NCBI RefSeq assembly: GCF_001499735.1
Contig: NZ_LN848257.1
Span: forward strand, 1,165,598 to 1,209,836
Length of the DNA stretch: 44,239 nt
From: Thiocapsa sp. KS1
GTDB lineage: Bacteria; Pseudomonadota; Gammaproteobacteria; Chromatiales; Chromatiaceae
Reading direction: 5' to 3'
Below the pieces are notes generated by a model. The model was not told the DNA's origin and searched no databases. It saw only the letters and a program-made list of their open reading frames with translations. Shown here piece after piece: positions 7,907-15,959 of the stretch. Positions within the stretch are counted from its first letter, which is position 1, and each line of letters starts with the position of its first letter. A program made the position numbers and the translations under genes.

Positions 7907-9749
7907 GCCATGCCTCCTCCGATGGGGCGAGCTGCCAATGCAGGTCGAGGTTGATGAGGACCTCGCCGAACCCGTTTTGGCGGATGTAGGGATTCGCGCG
8001 CCAATCGTCGCCGCCAGGGGCGCCCGTTGGTTGACCGAGGCCCTTGTCCCGCCAGTCCTTCAGGCGCTTGATGGCCTCCGCCTTGTCTCCTTCGAGTCGC
8101 AGGACGAAGACGCTCCCCGGAGAGGTGAGCAGTTCCGGGTTGTAGGCGGCTCTATCGCTCCAGAAGCGCTCCCGTAGATAACCCCCACCGATCAGATCCT
8201 GGCGAGCGAAGAATCGCAAGAGTGTCAGATGACCAAAGGATAAATCCTTCCAGGTCTCTGCATAGCGTTTGAAAAGATCCGCCGCGCCCCCGGTTCCCGA
8301 AAGACCATAGGGGTCTGGGAGAAGACGGGCTGCACTCTGCAGACAGACGCAGGCGATACCGTCTTGCACCAGGTCCTTGCACTGGACATGGGGCGCGAAG
8401 CTCGGGAGCAGTTGGGCGTTCGCATTGGCCTTCGTCTTGCCGATCTGCCTCAGTGGTCCATCCAAAAGCGCTTGCAGCGCACTGACGACCCGCGAACGGT
8501 CATCGGCATTCGGGATGTCGGCGAGGTCGATCTCGGCAAGCCACAGGTGCTCGTCGGTCGAGACCACCTCGGTCGCGAAGAGCGCGCTGTCCTTGGCCAC
8601 ACCGCGACACGGTTCGATAGCGGTGCGCACCTCGATGCGGCGTGCCGGCGCGGGTCGGCTCAGCCCGCATTGCGTGGCGCTCTGAAGGTCCGCTGCACCG
8701 CCCCACTTCCAATCGAGGAAAAACGCCGGAGCACGATTATGGATGAGGCCAGCGGACTGCTGCTTGAGGGCCACATCGTACAGGTGGTTCGCCCCATAGC
8801 TGTTCGGCGCCTCGACCAAGCTGAACGGTGGAACGACCGGCCGTCGCAGTGCGCTCACATCGATCGATGCCGGGACCGGCAGTGCCTGCATGATTCTCAG
8901 ATTCCGGAAATGGGCACAGATGGCATCGAACCGGGGGTCGGAACACAGGTCGGAGCGATCACTTTGGAAGATCCGCGCGGCGATCGCGCCACGCAGGACG
9001 CTGCCCGGCACATGGTCCTCCGACTCGTATCGATTGTTGCCCGCATGAGGTCGCGCGATACAGATCGGCCGGTCGAAGCGCAGGAGCAACCCGAAACGGG
9101 TGGCCTTGAGATCCAAGGGCGGCCCCCCTTGGACGGCGGCACGCGCTGCCACCACAGGGGTCAGTTCGACCTCGACGTCGCAGATACGCCCGTATCCTGC
9201 CGTCTTCATCGCCCCAAGTGAACCGGCATACTCCAGTCCCTTACGGATGCGTGTGGCCATGGTCTGGGCCTCGTCGTCATCCTCAAGGTCGGCCTCGATG
9301 GCACCGACGAAGACATTGACCTCCGCCGCGTTGAAGGGGCTGTCGATGACTTGAAGCATGCCGCGCGCGACCGCCCCGGTCGCTGAATCGATCCGGATGC
9401 GATGGCGTGGCTGCTCGACCGACGAAGGCCGCTCGGCGATCCAATCGTGGTCGAAACGCAGGCGTGCGCGTTCCGGACGGTTGTTCAACCCTTTCTGCGA
9501 GGGATTACCCAACCAATAATCCGGCGCCCAGGGCAAAGTCTCCGCTCCTGCCGCGGGGTAAGCGCGCGTTAGGGCTTCAAACTCGGCCCAGGCGTGCCGG
9601 AGGTTGCCGCGAATCAGGTTGCCGGGCAAGGCTGGGCGGTCGCCGGCGCGGCGGGCGGCCGTGTCGATCCCGAGCTCATGACTGTCGGCAGCCTGACTCA
9701 GGACCGGGCCCTCGATCGAGATGCGAACTTCGAAGCGATACGTCGTCAT
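7893..9749 (-). CDS. Double RAMP protein of type III effector
   Basis: This 618-aa protein has at least two RAMP modules. The N-terminal module has ALPGNLIRGNLRHAW (40-54) and a glycine-rich loop KTAGYGRICDVEVE (182-195). A second begins near residue 218 with FGLLLRFDRPICIARPHAG and has HVPGSVLRGAIAARI (246-260). The remaining ~350 residues have no motif I can name and could contain an insertion or a Cas5-like or Cas11-like part. Its ATG overlaps the cas10 stop codon (ATGA), so it is translated with cas10. Its position after Cas10 would suit a Csm4/Cmr3/Csx10-like subunit, but sequence alone does not settle this. Confidence 0.82.
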   Translation of the reverse strand: MTTYRFEVRISIEGPVLSQAADSHELGIDTAARRAGDRPALPGNLIRGNLRHAWAEFEALTRAYPAAGAETLPWAPDYWLGNPSQKGLNNRPERARLRFDHDWIAERPSSVEQPRHRIRIDSATGAVARGMLQVIDSPFNAAEVNVFVGAIEADLEDDDEAQTMATRIRKGLEYAGSLGAMKTAGYGRICDVEVELTPVVAARAAVQGGPPLDLKATRFGLLLRFDRPICIARPHAGNNRYESEDHVPGSVLRGAIAARIFQSDRSDLCSDPRFDAICAHFRNLRIMQALPVPASIDVSALRRPVVPPFSLVEAPNSYGANHLYDVALKQQSAGLIHNRAPAFFLDWKWGGAADLQSATQCGLSRPAPARRIEVRTAIEPCRGVAKDSALFATEVVSTDEHLWLAEIDLADIPNADDRSRVVSALQALLDGPLRQIGKTKANANAQLLPSFAPHVQCKDLVQDGIACVCLQSAARLLPDPYGLSGTGGAADLFKRYAETWKDLSFGHLTLLRFFARQDLIGGGYLRERFWSDRAAYNPELLTSPGSVFVLRLEGDKAEAIKRLKDWRDKGLGQPTGAPGGDDWRANPYIRQNGFGEVLINLDLHWQLAPSEEAWHGLD

Positions 9750-11497
9750 GGGACGTCTCCTGCCACCGGTGCAGCAACGACCGCCGCCGGTTGAGCCATT
9801 TCAGCCAACGTCGGACACAGGTAGTCCCAGAGCTCGACCAGATGAATCCAGGCCCACGGGTCGGGAATCTCGGCCCCGTCTATCTTGAGTTGCGCCGCGG
9901 CGTTGAAAACGCCGTCGAGGACAGCGCTTGCGTCATCGAGGCCACGTCCACGCGTCACCGCCACCATTCGTTCGATCGCCTTTCGATAGGCTGTGACATC
10001 AGGTGCTTGAGAACCCCAGTTGGAGGCAACCGCAGCGCGGGAGACCCGATAGGCTTGAGCCTTGGGGAACTGGTTGAGGAACACGGCAAGCCCCGTTCGG
10101 CTCTGTACCCAGCTCGGGTCTGGCGTGAGGTCCCGGCGGATAGACAGCACGCTGGCGTATCGGCGCGCAAAAAACTCGGTCAGATCCCCCTCGACCGGAA
10201 AGTCGACGGATTCCAGAGCCATGTAATCGAATCGATTCTTCAACTGGCTCGCAAGCCTCTGCGCCTCGTCACGGCCGGTCGCCTGGGCCTTCAACCGGTC
10301 CTTGACACCATCGGCGAGCTGCCGGGCAAGCGTCATCGAACGCTGGATCGGTGTCTTCGCGCGGCAGAAGACGAGCCCGACCGAATGGGTCAGGTTCAAT
10401 CGGCCGTGTTGCCAACCTTCAAATGATGTGAACAGGTGTTGAACCACATCGAAACCGCACCAAGCCGGCACAACTAAGAGCAACTCATCGCCACCCCAAA
10501 GCAAGGTTTCCAACCGCAGGCGCCGCTTACCGTCCGAATCACTCATCTGAAACCGATCATCGCCCGCCATGACTTCGAGCAGATCGGAGAGGTAAGCGCT
10601 TCGCCTGTTCCGGATGGTCGTGTCGAAGTCTTTCAACAACTTGAACGTCCGACAGATCTCTTCGCGGATCCGGGAAAAGCGGTTGCCGTCGGCATAGATC
10701 ACCGCAACCTTACCGTTAAGGTTGCCGGCACGACTTTCCCGCGCTAGATCGCCTAAATCACGGCTGTAGCCGAACCCGTAGGCAGGATGTTGGGGGGTGA
10801 GATTCGCTTCATCTCGGTAGAAACCCTGTTTGCGATCAACGCCACGGCGCCATCGATCCCAGACCGACGCACTGACGTGGATATCCTCCTCGCCATCCCG
10901 CCGGACGGGCTTCGCAGCGTCGGCGGCACGGCGACCTTCCCAAGCACAGACGTCCAACGATGGATCTTGATTCTCGGCGGGCATGACGCACGTCGGGCTC
11001 CGCATCTGGCCGAATCGGATCCTGGCCAGCGCCCGCTCACGCACGGCGATTTCTCCGGACGAAGGGGTATAACCTTCAGCACAGACGCCGAAGCTCAGAT
11101 GCCGATATGGCTTGGTTGTATTGTTGAGGACGTTGCCGATGTCGGAAACGACCGTGTCTACGCGCGCTTGGTCCATCCCAGGCAGGAGACACTCCCCGAT
11201 CGATGCGCCGGCCGAGACCACATCGGTGTTGTCCGGCAACATGGACTGGACATCGTGAATGGCCTCACGAAGCAGGAAACTGGCTCCCCGAGCGACACTG
11301 AGTTGGTCGGTATCGCCGATAACGGCGCCGATATTGAGTCCCTCAACGCGGAGGTAAAAGTTTGTTGGAGGGTTCTTCGGCGAAGGTGAGGCTGCTGCCT
11401 GGCTCGTACCGCCCTTTTGGGTCTGACCGGCAGACGCTGACACGCTCCCGATCTTTTGTGACTGCGACTTCTTATTTGGTTTTCCCTTTTTTCCCAT
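9746..11497 (-). CDS. cas10: Cas10 (signal synthase, no HD domain)
   Basis: This 583-aa protein is the large subunit and nucleotidyl cyclase of a type III effector. The sequence shows an N-terminal palm-like segment (GDTDQLSVARGASFLLREAI, ~61-80) and a second palm with IYADGNRFSRI (267-277) and the catalytic GGDEL (335-339). There is no N-terminal HD nuclease domain: the protein starts with a lysine- and serine-rich tail, so collateral DNA cleavage is not expected and signalling should be the main output. The start is supported by an AGGA ribosome site ~9 bp upstream. Its product could be cyclic oligoadenylate or SAM-AMP. The adjacent DHH-CorA gene favours SAM-AMP (inference). Confidence 0.93.
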   Translation of the reverse strand: MGKKGKPNKKSQSQKIGSVSASAGQTQKGGTSQAAASPSPKNPPTNFYLRVEGLNIGAVIGDTDQLSVARGASFLLREAIHDVQSMLPDNTDVVSAGASIGECLLPGMDQARVDTVVSDIGNVLNNTTKPYRHLSFGVCAEGYTPSSGEIAVRERALARIRFGQMRSPTCVMPAENQDPSLDVCAWEGRRAADAAKPVRRDGEEDIHVSASVWDRWRRGVDRKQGFYRDEANLTPQHPAYGFGYSRDLGDLARESRAGNLNGKVAVIYADGNRFSRIREEICRTFKLLKDFDTTIRNRRSAYLSDLLEVMAGDDRFQMSDSDGKRRLRLETLLWGGDELLLVVPAWCGFDVVQHLFTSFEGWQHGRLNLTHSVGLVFCRAKTPIQRSMTLARQLADGVKDRLKAQATGRDEAQRLASQLKNRFDYMALESVDFPVEGDLTEFFARRYASVLSIRRDLTPDPSWVQSRTGLAVFLNQFPKAQAYRVSRAAVASNWGSQAPDVTAYRKAIERMVAVTRGRGLDDASAVLDGVFNAAAQLKIDGAEIPDPWAWIHLVELWDYLCPTLAEMAQPAAVVAAPVAGDVP

Positions 11498-11657
11498 CAG
11501 AGTTTTCCTGTTCGCTAATCGCTAATGCCAGCCCAGATACCGTCACGCCGAGAGAGATCCAACCCGCTAATCCACACTTCGATTGAATAGATCGTCAGCA
11601 AATTTTAAACCTACACTTCGGCACGCTCAATATGATCTTTGCCGCTGATTTTCCTAC

Positions 11658-14207
11658 TCACTTTCCGCCGTCGACAGACCTGCTTTCACCCACCGTACGG
11701 AGCCGACGATACAGAACATAGACCAAGACACCTAAGGCGGAAACCATAGCCGTCCACCAACCACGCTGCCAGGACTGCTCGTATTCGAGCAGCGGAAGCG
11801 CCATTCCAAAACCTGCAATGATGAGTGCTATCCATCCCGCAACCGACATGCGGTGGTTCATCTGATAGTCTTTTAACGTCTGAACATACTCGTCGGCTCG
11901 TTCCATTTCCTCCTTGGCCTCATCATATTCCCTCTTTAACTCCAGGGCAGCGGTCTGCCTCATGAAGACCTCTTTCCCTTGAATAGCGGGCGTGACCTCC
12001 AGGAACCAGTAGCGATTCGTAAACTCGATAAAGCCACGTCGCAACCTCCGGAAGTGGAGACCGGGGTCACGCTGCATCCACGCATCCCCGGGGAGTAAAC
12101 GGGTGCTGTACGCAATTCTGCGGTTGTAATTCCGCAACGTCAGTTGATAGAAAATCGCGAGGATCAGCATCCGCTCGTAATGGTACGGGACGTGCTCGGG
12201 TGCGATGACCCCACAGAAAAACGAGCCGAAGCCTAGGTAGGCGTTGCTGTATGGCCCATAGCCTAATTGGGTCCCGAGCGTATGCCAGCGGTCCAAGCTG
12301 TGATTGCGCGTGAGGGTTTTCGTGTAGGCTGGATCATAGACGTATCCGCCCAAGGCATCACACGTGTCCGCGCCACGATCGACATAGAGCGCAAGGCTGA
12401 ACAGCCTGTCCGCCTCTTCCTGTTCTGCCTGCTCAGTGGGTGGTGGGCCCGCAAGACCGTAGGCGACGTTGACCAGCATCCTTTCCTCGGACAGATTTTG
12501 GTGCCGCAACAACCGCTCCAAGACCTTGATCTGCTCTGGCCGCTCGGGATCGTCCGACAGAAACCGACCGAGCAGATCCCGCACGATCGGCGAGACGTTG
12601 TCCTTGGACTGGAACCAAGTGGTGCCTTCACCATTCCGGACGACGCCCTGAGCGTCGAATTTTCCTTCGCCGAGTTGCTCGATGAAATTCGGATAGACGA
12701 TACGCGCATGCTTGGTAAAGCGAAGCCAGTGCTCGAGCTGCAACTGCTTAATGCGATTGAAAACCTGCGGCGAACTCTGAAATAGCGGATGCCACCAACC
12801 CTCATGGTCGCTGATGAGACCCTCCGCACCCTCGATCATATGCGCTTGCTCAACCGGCTCAACACGAATCGCCAGCAGGTAGAGATCATTAAAATACCGA
12901 TAGAGCGAGACATCGCGAATTATGGCCTCGGGGCCGGGCTTGTCGCCCCGAGGACCAAAGAGCCGCCACCGCAGGTTTTCAATGAAGTCCTGATGGAGTC
13001 GCCAGCGCTGGATGGGGCAGGCGATACCCGAACGGTCGGCTGCGTCAGAACACCCAGAGGATTTCACATCAAACAAAACATCCCGCAACAACGGTAAAAA
13101 ATAGAGGTGGGCTTGACTCTCCAGGTAACGCTCGCCGGTCGATTCTCCAATCAACTCACCGGCTCGGACGGGATCGAGCCGATGACGGATGATCTCCCCG
13201 GCGCGTACTTTGCGCTCCAAGATTTTCCGAAAGCGGTCGGCACGGACATTAGGATTGTCGGCCAATTCGCTCTCCTCATGTAGATCAAGGGGCAGAAAAA
13301 AGGTACAGCCATAATGGCGCAGCGGCCGTGACGTTGCGCCGATCAGGGCGAACAGGCGCGAGACCAGACGATCGATAGGCGGATTAGGGTAACCCTTGCG
13401 GACGTTGGCGCCGAAAAAGCAACCATGGCGACCACCGCCCAGCCACAGCTCGAGGCCATTGCGCAGCTCGGGGTCACTCAGCGGCGACTCGAGTGCGAGC
13501 CGACTGGCAGCCCTACCCGAGAACCGAACGGCCCGGATCGAATTACGGTCGGCATCGTCATGAAAGACCGCGAGGACCTCCGGTAGCTTGACGGGAAGGC
13601 GCTGATCGGCAGCCTTGGTGTAGTCATCCTTAGAGGGCGTTTGGGCCGCCTCCAGCAAAACATTGGCGAGACGCAGCGGGGCTAAATAGAGGGTCAGATG
13701 CTCCAGCTTGCGCGCGTTGTCCCTCACAAACACGCGCGCCTCTTCGACGAGAGCCGCATCGCTCCGGATGGCTGACTCCATCTGTCGCAGTGCCATGGCG
13801 CGTTCAAAGGTCACGCCAGCCCGGGAAAGACCGGGGAAAAAATCGCGATCGGCAATGGCGACTTCGTACTCGGCGGTTGTCAGTTCGTAACCGACCAATT
13901 CGGCAAATTGCTCCAGGGAACTTCGGGTCTGGTTGGTTTCCGGGCCGTGGTGATCGATGACATGCACCTGTTTGCCCGCTGCCTCCAGCATGGCTTGGGC
14001 CACCGTTCCCGGCAGCTCCACCACGATGACCTGGTCTCGGAGTGTTTCCAAGTTGGGGTGTTGCCGCAGCGCCTCGTCCAGGGTCAGACCCCACTCGCCG
14101 ACGACTTCTCGGGTATCTATGCTCAGGCGCTCAGCGATTCGAATGATGGTATCGCTCTCAAGGTCATTTCTCGGGCAGAGCAAAGAGACCCGCTGTCTCC
14201 GCAACAT
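11658..14207 (-). CDS. DHH/DHHA1-type phosphodiesterase fused to CorA-like membrane effector
   Basis: This 849-aa protein heads the CRISPR operon, 160 bp before cas10. Residues ~1-300 look like a DHH-family phosphodiesterase: an acidic first motif (Asp15, Asp19), VIDHHGPE with Asp85-His86-His87, AIADRDFF (117-124), and a glycine-rich LGGGRHGCFFGA (256-267) like the DHHA1 substrate motif. Residues ~370-785 form a soluble region ending in a charged helix rich in Glu and Lys (~750-785). Two hydrophobic helices follow (~788-807 and ~817-834) with a short loop, the CorA arrangement. The CorA GMN motif is not intact (GFGMALP). In CRISPR SAM-AMP systems CorA is the effector and the DHH enzyme NrN degrades the signal. 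Here both appear in one chain, which is inference from motifs and context. A GGAG ribosome site precedes the ATG. Confidence 0.8.
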   Translation of the reverse strand: MLRRQRVSLLCPRNDLESDTIIRIAERLSIDTREVVGEWGLTLDEALRQHPNLETLRDQVIVVELPGTVAQAMLEAAGKQVHVIDHHGPETNQTRSSLEQFAELVGYELTTAEYEVAIADRDFFPGLSRAGVTFERAMALRQMESAIRSDAALVEEARVFVRDNARKLEHLTLYLAPLRLANVLLEAAQTPSKDDYTKAADQRLPVKLPEVLAVFHDDADRNSIRAVRFSGRAASRLALESPLSDPELRNGLELWLGGGRHGCFFGANVRKGYPNPPIDRLVSRLFALIGATSRPLRHYGCTFFLPLDLHEESELADNPNVRADRFRKILERKVRAGEIIRHRLDPVRAGELIGESTGERYLESQAHLYFLPLLRDVLFDVKSSGCSDAADRSGIACPIQRWRLHQDFIENLRWRLFGPRGDKPGPEAIIRDVSLYRYFNDLYLLAIRVEPVEQAHMIEGAEGLISDHEGWWHPLFQSSPQVFNRIKQLQLEHWLRFTKHARIVYPNFIEQLGEGKFDAQGVVRNGEGTTWFQSKDNVSPIVRDLLGRFLSDDPERPEQIKVLERLLRHQNLSEERMLVNVAYGLAGPPPTEQAEQEEADRLFSLALYVDRGADTCDALGGYVYDPAYTKTLTRNHSLDRWHTLGTQLGYGPYSNAYLGFGSFFCGVIAPEHVPYHYERMLILAIFYQLTLRNYNRRIAYSTRLLPGDAWMQRDPGLHFRRLRRGFIEFTNRYWFLEVTPAIQGKEVFMRQTAALELKREYDEAKEEMERADEYVQTLKDYQMNHRMSVAGWIALIIAGFGMALPLLEYEQSWQRGWWTAMVSALGVLVYVLYRRLRTVGESRSVDGGK

Positions 14208-14552
14208 TGTTGAAGCTCCAGGTTGCCTTTCTGAACGTTCAGGTTACACGCCTTGGGGCCTTCTACCATAAGCCACGCAGGGTTGTCAGATTGTTTTTGC
14301 CTCGCGCCCTGTTGTTTCGAGGCATCGTCGTTTCCTCGACTCTCCGCCGACTTCCGAAGCGTGGATCGGACAAGGACTGCCGCCCCGTAGTTCTTCACCT
14401 ACCTCAAGGCGACGAAACAACTTCAGGCATCCATCTGATCGAGTCGATGGGCCTCTCGCTCTTGGTTGCGGAAACAGACTCGGGGCTTGCAAGCTCGCTC
14501 CGACACATCGTCGAAACGATCAACCACATCCAACCCGATCCAATGATTGAGC
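14208..14552. promoter_or_regulatory. Upstream region of the CRISPR operon with a 12-bp palindrome
   Basis: I see no supported gene in these 345 bases. The palindrome CTGAACGTTCAG (14231-14242) lies 23 bp before the DHH-CorA start codon and just upstream of its GGAG ribosome site, where a repressor could act. No clear -35/-10 pair was identified. The region separates the CRISPR operon from the 168-aa gene on the same strand. Confidence 0.35.
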
Positions 14553-15059
14553 TTAGCTGGACGCGCTTGACGGGTCGCGGCATTGGCACGGATCCGAGCT
14601 CTTGGACTTCCGAAACAGTTTCGAAGCGGCTGCGCGGATGGCGGAACGGGTCGTCTCGTCGACGTCATCCATCTGCAACAGGGTCTCTTCAATGAACGTC
14701 AGATAGACGTTCTCCTCTAGCGCTACCGCCGACAAGGCGACCGGAATCGCCAAGGTCCACCACGGCGGCAAGACTCCCCGGTCGGAATTCGCGACGGCAT
14801 CGATCACTCGGACCAATCGATGTAGACAAATGCGCAGGAGCTCCGAAGTACTGTCCTCGCCGAAAAAGGCTTGCAGTTTCTCGAGCTCGGCAATCTCGTC
14901 GTGACCCTTCGGGGAGACACGGCGAAGGATCGTCTTAACCTCCAAAAGGTCCCCTTTCCTGAACCCCGCCTTTCGGCGCTCGTAGGACGCATGGGCTTGT
15001 TCCTTCCGTGACGTGACAAGTCGCTTGGGACGCCCGCGACCGCGTTTAGCTGCGCTCAA
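14553..15059 (-). CDS. Hypothetical protein with AT-hook-like N-terminus
   Basis: This 168-aa protein is not recognised. It begins with a very basic stretch containing GRGRPKR, the core of an AT-hook, followed by an arginine/lysine-rich segment (ERRKAGFRKGDLLEV) and a helical region with LLRICLHRLVRVID. DNA binding is plausible, perhaps as a regulator or accessory protein of the neighbouring recombinase trio, which it faces divergently. The start is a TTG at 15059 preceded by the purine-rich GGGGGTAGGG. No better start lies near. A 19-bp palindrome sits 26 bp upstream and could be its operator. Confidence 0.6.
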   Translation of the reverse strand: MSAAKRGRGRPKRLVTSRKEQAHASYERRKAGFRKGDLLEVKTILRRVSPKGHDEIAELEKLQAFFGEDSTSELLRICLHRLVRVIDAVANSDRGVLPPWWTLAIPVALSAVALEENVYLTFIEETLLQMDDVDETTRSAIRAAASKLFRKSKSSDPCQCRDPSSASS

Positions 15060-15085
15060 ACCCTACCCCCGAGTGCAAGAAGATT

Positions 15086-15104
15086 TTTGTGTAGTCTACA
15101 CAAA
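15086..15104. promoter_or_regulatory. 19-bp perfect inverted repeat, candidate operator
   Basis: TTTGTGTAGTCTACACAAA has two 9-bp arms around a central T. It lies between the divergent 168-aa gene and the recombinase trio, close to the start of the 168-aa gene, in a locally AT-rich stretch. Its size suits binding by a dimeric repressor. A recombinase core site is an alternative. Confidence 0.5.
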
Positions 15105-15220
15105 CAACGCCCATCATGAATTCTAGTTATTTGTTTAAAAATGGATTTTCTTACTACCCGACCATGCAAGCGATACTCGCCCGGTACAACCTGAGTTGCA
15201 TCCTCCGTAACGTCGAGTGA

Positions 15221-15277
15221 CCCGGAGCGCTCTCGCGCTCGGGCCGCAATGCCGGACGCCCGCCGGATGGGCGCCGG
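15221..15277. repeat. Two GC-rich stem-loops upstream of the recombinase trio
   Basis: The first stem pairs CCCGGAGCG (from 15221) with CGCTCGGG (to 15243), with one bulged base. The second pairs CCGGACGCCC (from 15252) with GGGCGCCGG (to 15277), also with one bulge. There is no downstream U-run, so a simple terminator is unlikely. They could act as RNA structures in the leader of the trio or as DNA structures at an element end. Confidence 0.4.
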
Positions 15278-15292
15278 AACATCATGGATCGG

Positions 15293-15319
15293 GCATCAAG
15301 AACCTAGGTTCGTTGATGC
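15293..15319. promoter_or_regulatory. 27-bp nearly perfect palindrome before the trio
   Basis: A core GAACCTAGGTTC (15300-15311) is flanked by GCATCAA on the left and TTGATGC on the right, with one extra G after the core. It ends about 20 bp before the first trio gene and just ahead of its ribosome site. It could be an operator for autoregulation or a tyrosine-recombinase core site. The sequence alone does not decide. Confidence 0.5.
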
Positions 15320-15339
15320 AATGAGCAAGGATCTGAAAC

Positions 15340-15942
15340 TTGACCGATAAGAACTGCGCTGGTCGCGACGCCTGGTCGCGCAACGCCCGCTTGATCCGAG
15401 AACCCCTGAAAGCGGTTTCGGAGGTTCATCCCATGGTTGCCGAAGCGGCCAAATTCGCCGATGCGGCCTATCTGGGCCGTGATCTGAGCTTGCTGACACC
15501 GGAGGTCGGTGCACTGCTGCTGATGGTCGAGCCCATCATCGTGGTGGGTTCCACCGACAGGTGGCGGCGCGTCGCCGGCCACCGCTCCTATCAAGTCGCG
15601 CGCCAGCTCAGCTCGGATTCCGAAAAGTTTCCGATTCTCGCCTGCGGTGGTCGTCTACCGAAATCGTTCATCCTCCAACTGGCGATGTGTGATGTCTTCG
15701 TCCGCAGACTGCTGACCAGTCTGGACGCGACCGGCATCCACCAAGTCGACGCGATGGCGGAGGCCCTGATCCCGCGTTATCGCCGCACGGCACCTGGCCG
15801 CCCCGCTGCGGTGAGCGGCCACACACCCATTGCGGTGGAGGAGTTCTTTCGCGAGCCGCTGAGCACGGAGCGGCTCGCGCGCACCCTCGGAATTCCGACA
15901 TCGACTCTTCGGAAGGCGCGGCAAGCGTCAAACCAGCGCTAA
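15340..15942 (+). CDS. Small protein with C-terminal HTH, first gene of recombinase trio
   Basis: This 200-aa protein is not recognised by name. Its middle (VVGSTDRWRRVAGHRSYQVAR) is mildly reminiscent of ParB-like folds. The last ~40 residues (STERLARTLGIPTSTLRKARQ) read as a helix-turn-helix. It starts at a TTG (15340) with AAGGAT ~9 bp upstream. An internal ATG at 15433 is possible. It lies 17 bp ahead of the 881-aa gene on the same strand, so it is probably co-expressed with the two large recombinase-like genes. A small DNA-binding partner alongside recombinases is seen in Tn554-like (TnpC) and Gamma-Mobile-Trio modules, so a role in directing or regulating recombination is a reasonable inference. 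Confidence 0.6.
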   Translation: MTDKNCAGRDAWSRNARLIREPLKAVSEVHPMVAEAAKFADAAYLGRDLSLLTPEVGALLLMVEPIIVVGSTDRWRRVAGHRSYQVARQLSSDSEKFPILACGGRLPKSFILQLAMCDVFVRRLLTSLDATGIHQVDAMAEALIPRYRRTAPGRPAAVSGHTPIAVEEFFREPLSTERLARTLGIPTSTLRKARQASNQR

Positions 15943-15959
15943 AAGACGAGGACGTCGAC

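Noticed and set aside
5669-7954. 761-codon plus-strand open frame
   Set aside because: It lies antisense to two well-supported RAMP genes and has no recognisable domain; long antisense frames are expected at this GC content.
3998-9749. Type III-E (gRAMP/Cas7-11) system
   Set aside because: RAMP units are fused in several proteins but Cas10 is present and there is no single giant RAMP or Csx29-like protease, so III-E does not apply.
11658-14207. Housekeeping CorA magnesium transporter or RecJ/NrnA exonuclease
   Set aside because: Neither explains both ends of the chain, the GMN motif is not intact, and the gene heads a cas operon on the same strand.
14123-14692. Short frames on both strands between the DHH-CorA gene and the 168-aa gene
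   Set aside because: They have no conserved motif and no ribosome site, and they conflict with each other; the region is better read as non-coding.
15221-15277. Rho-independent terminator
   Set aside because: The stems are GC-rich but no U-run follows on either strand.
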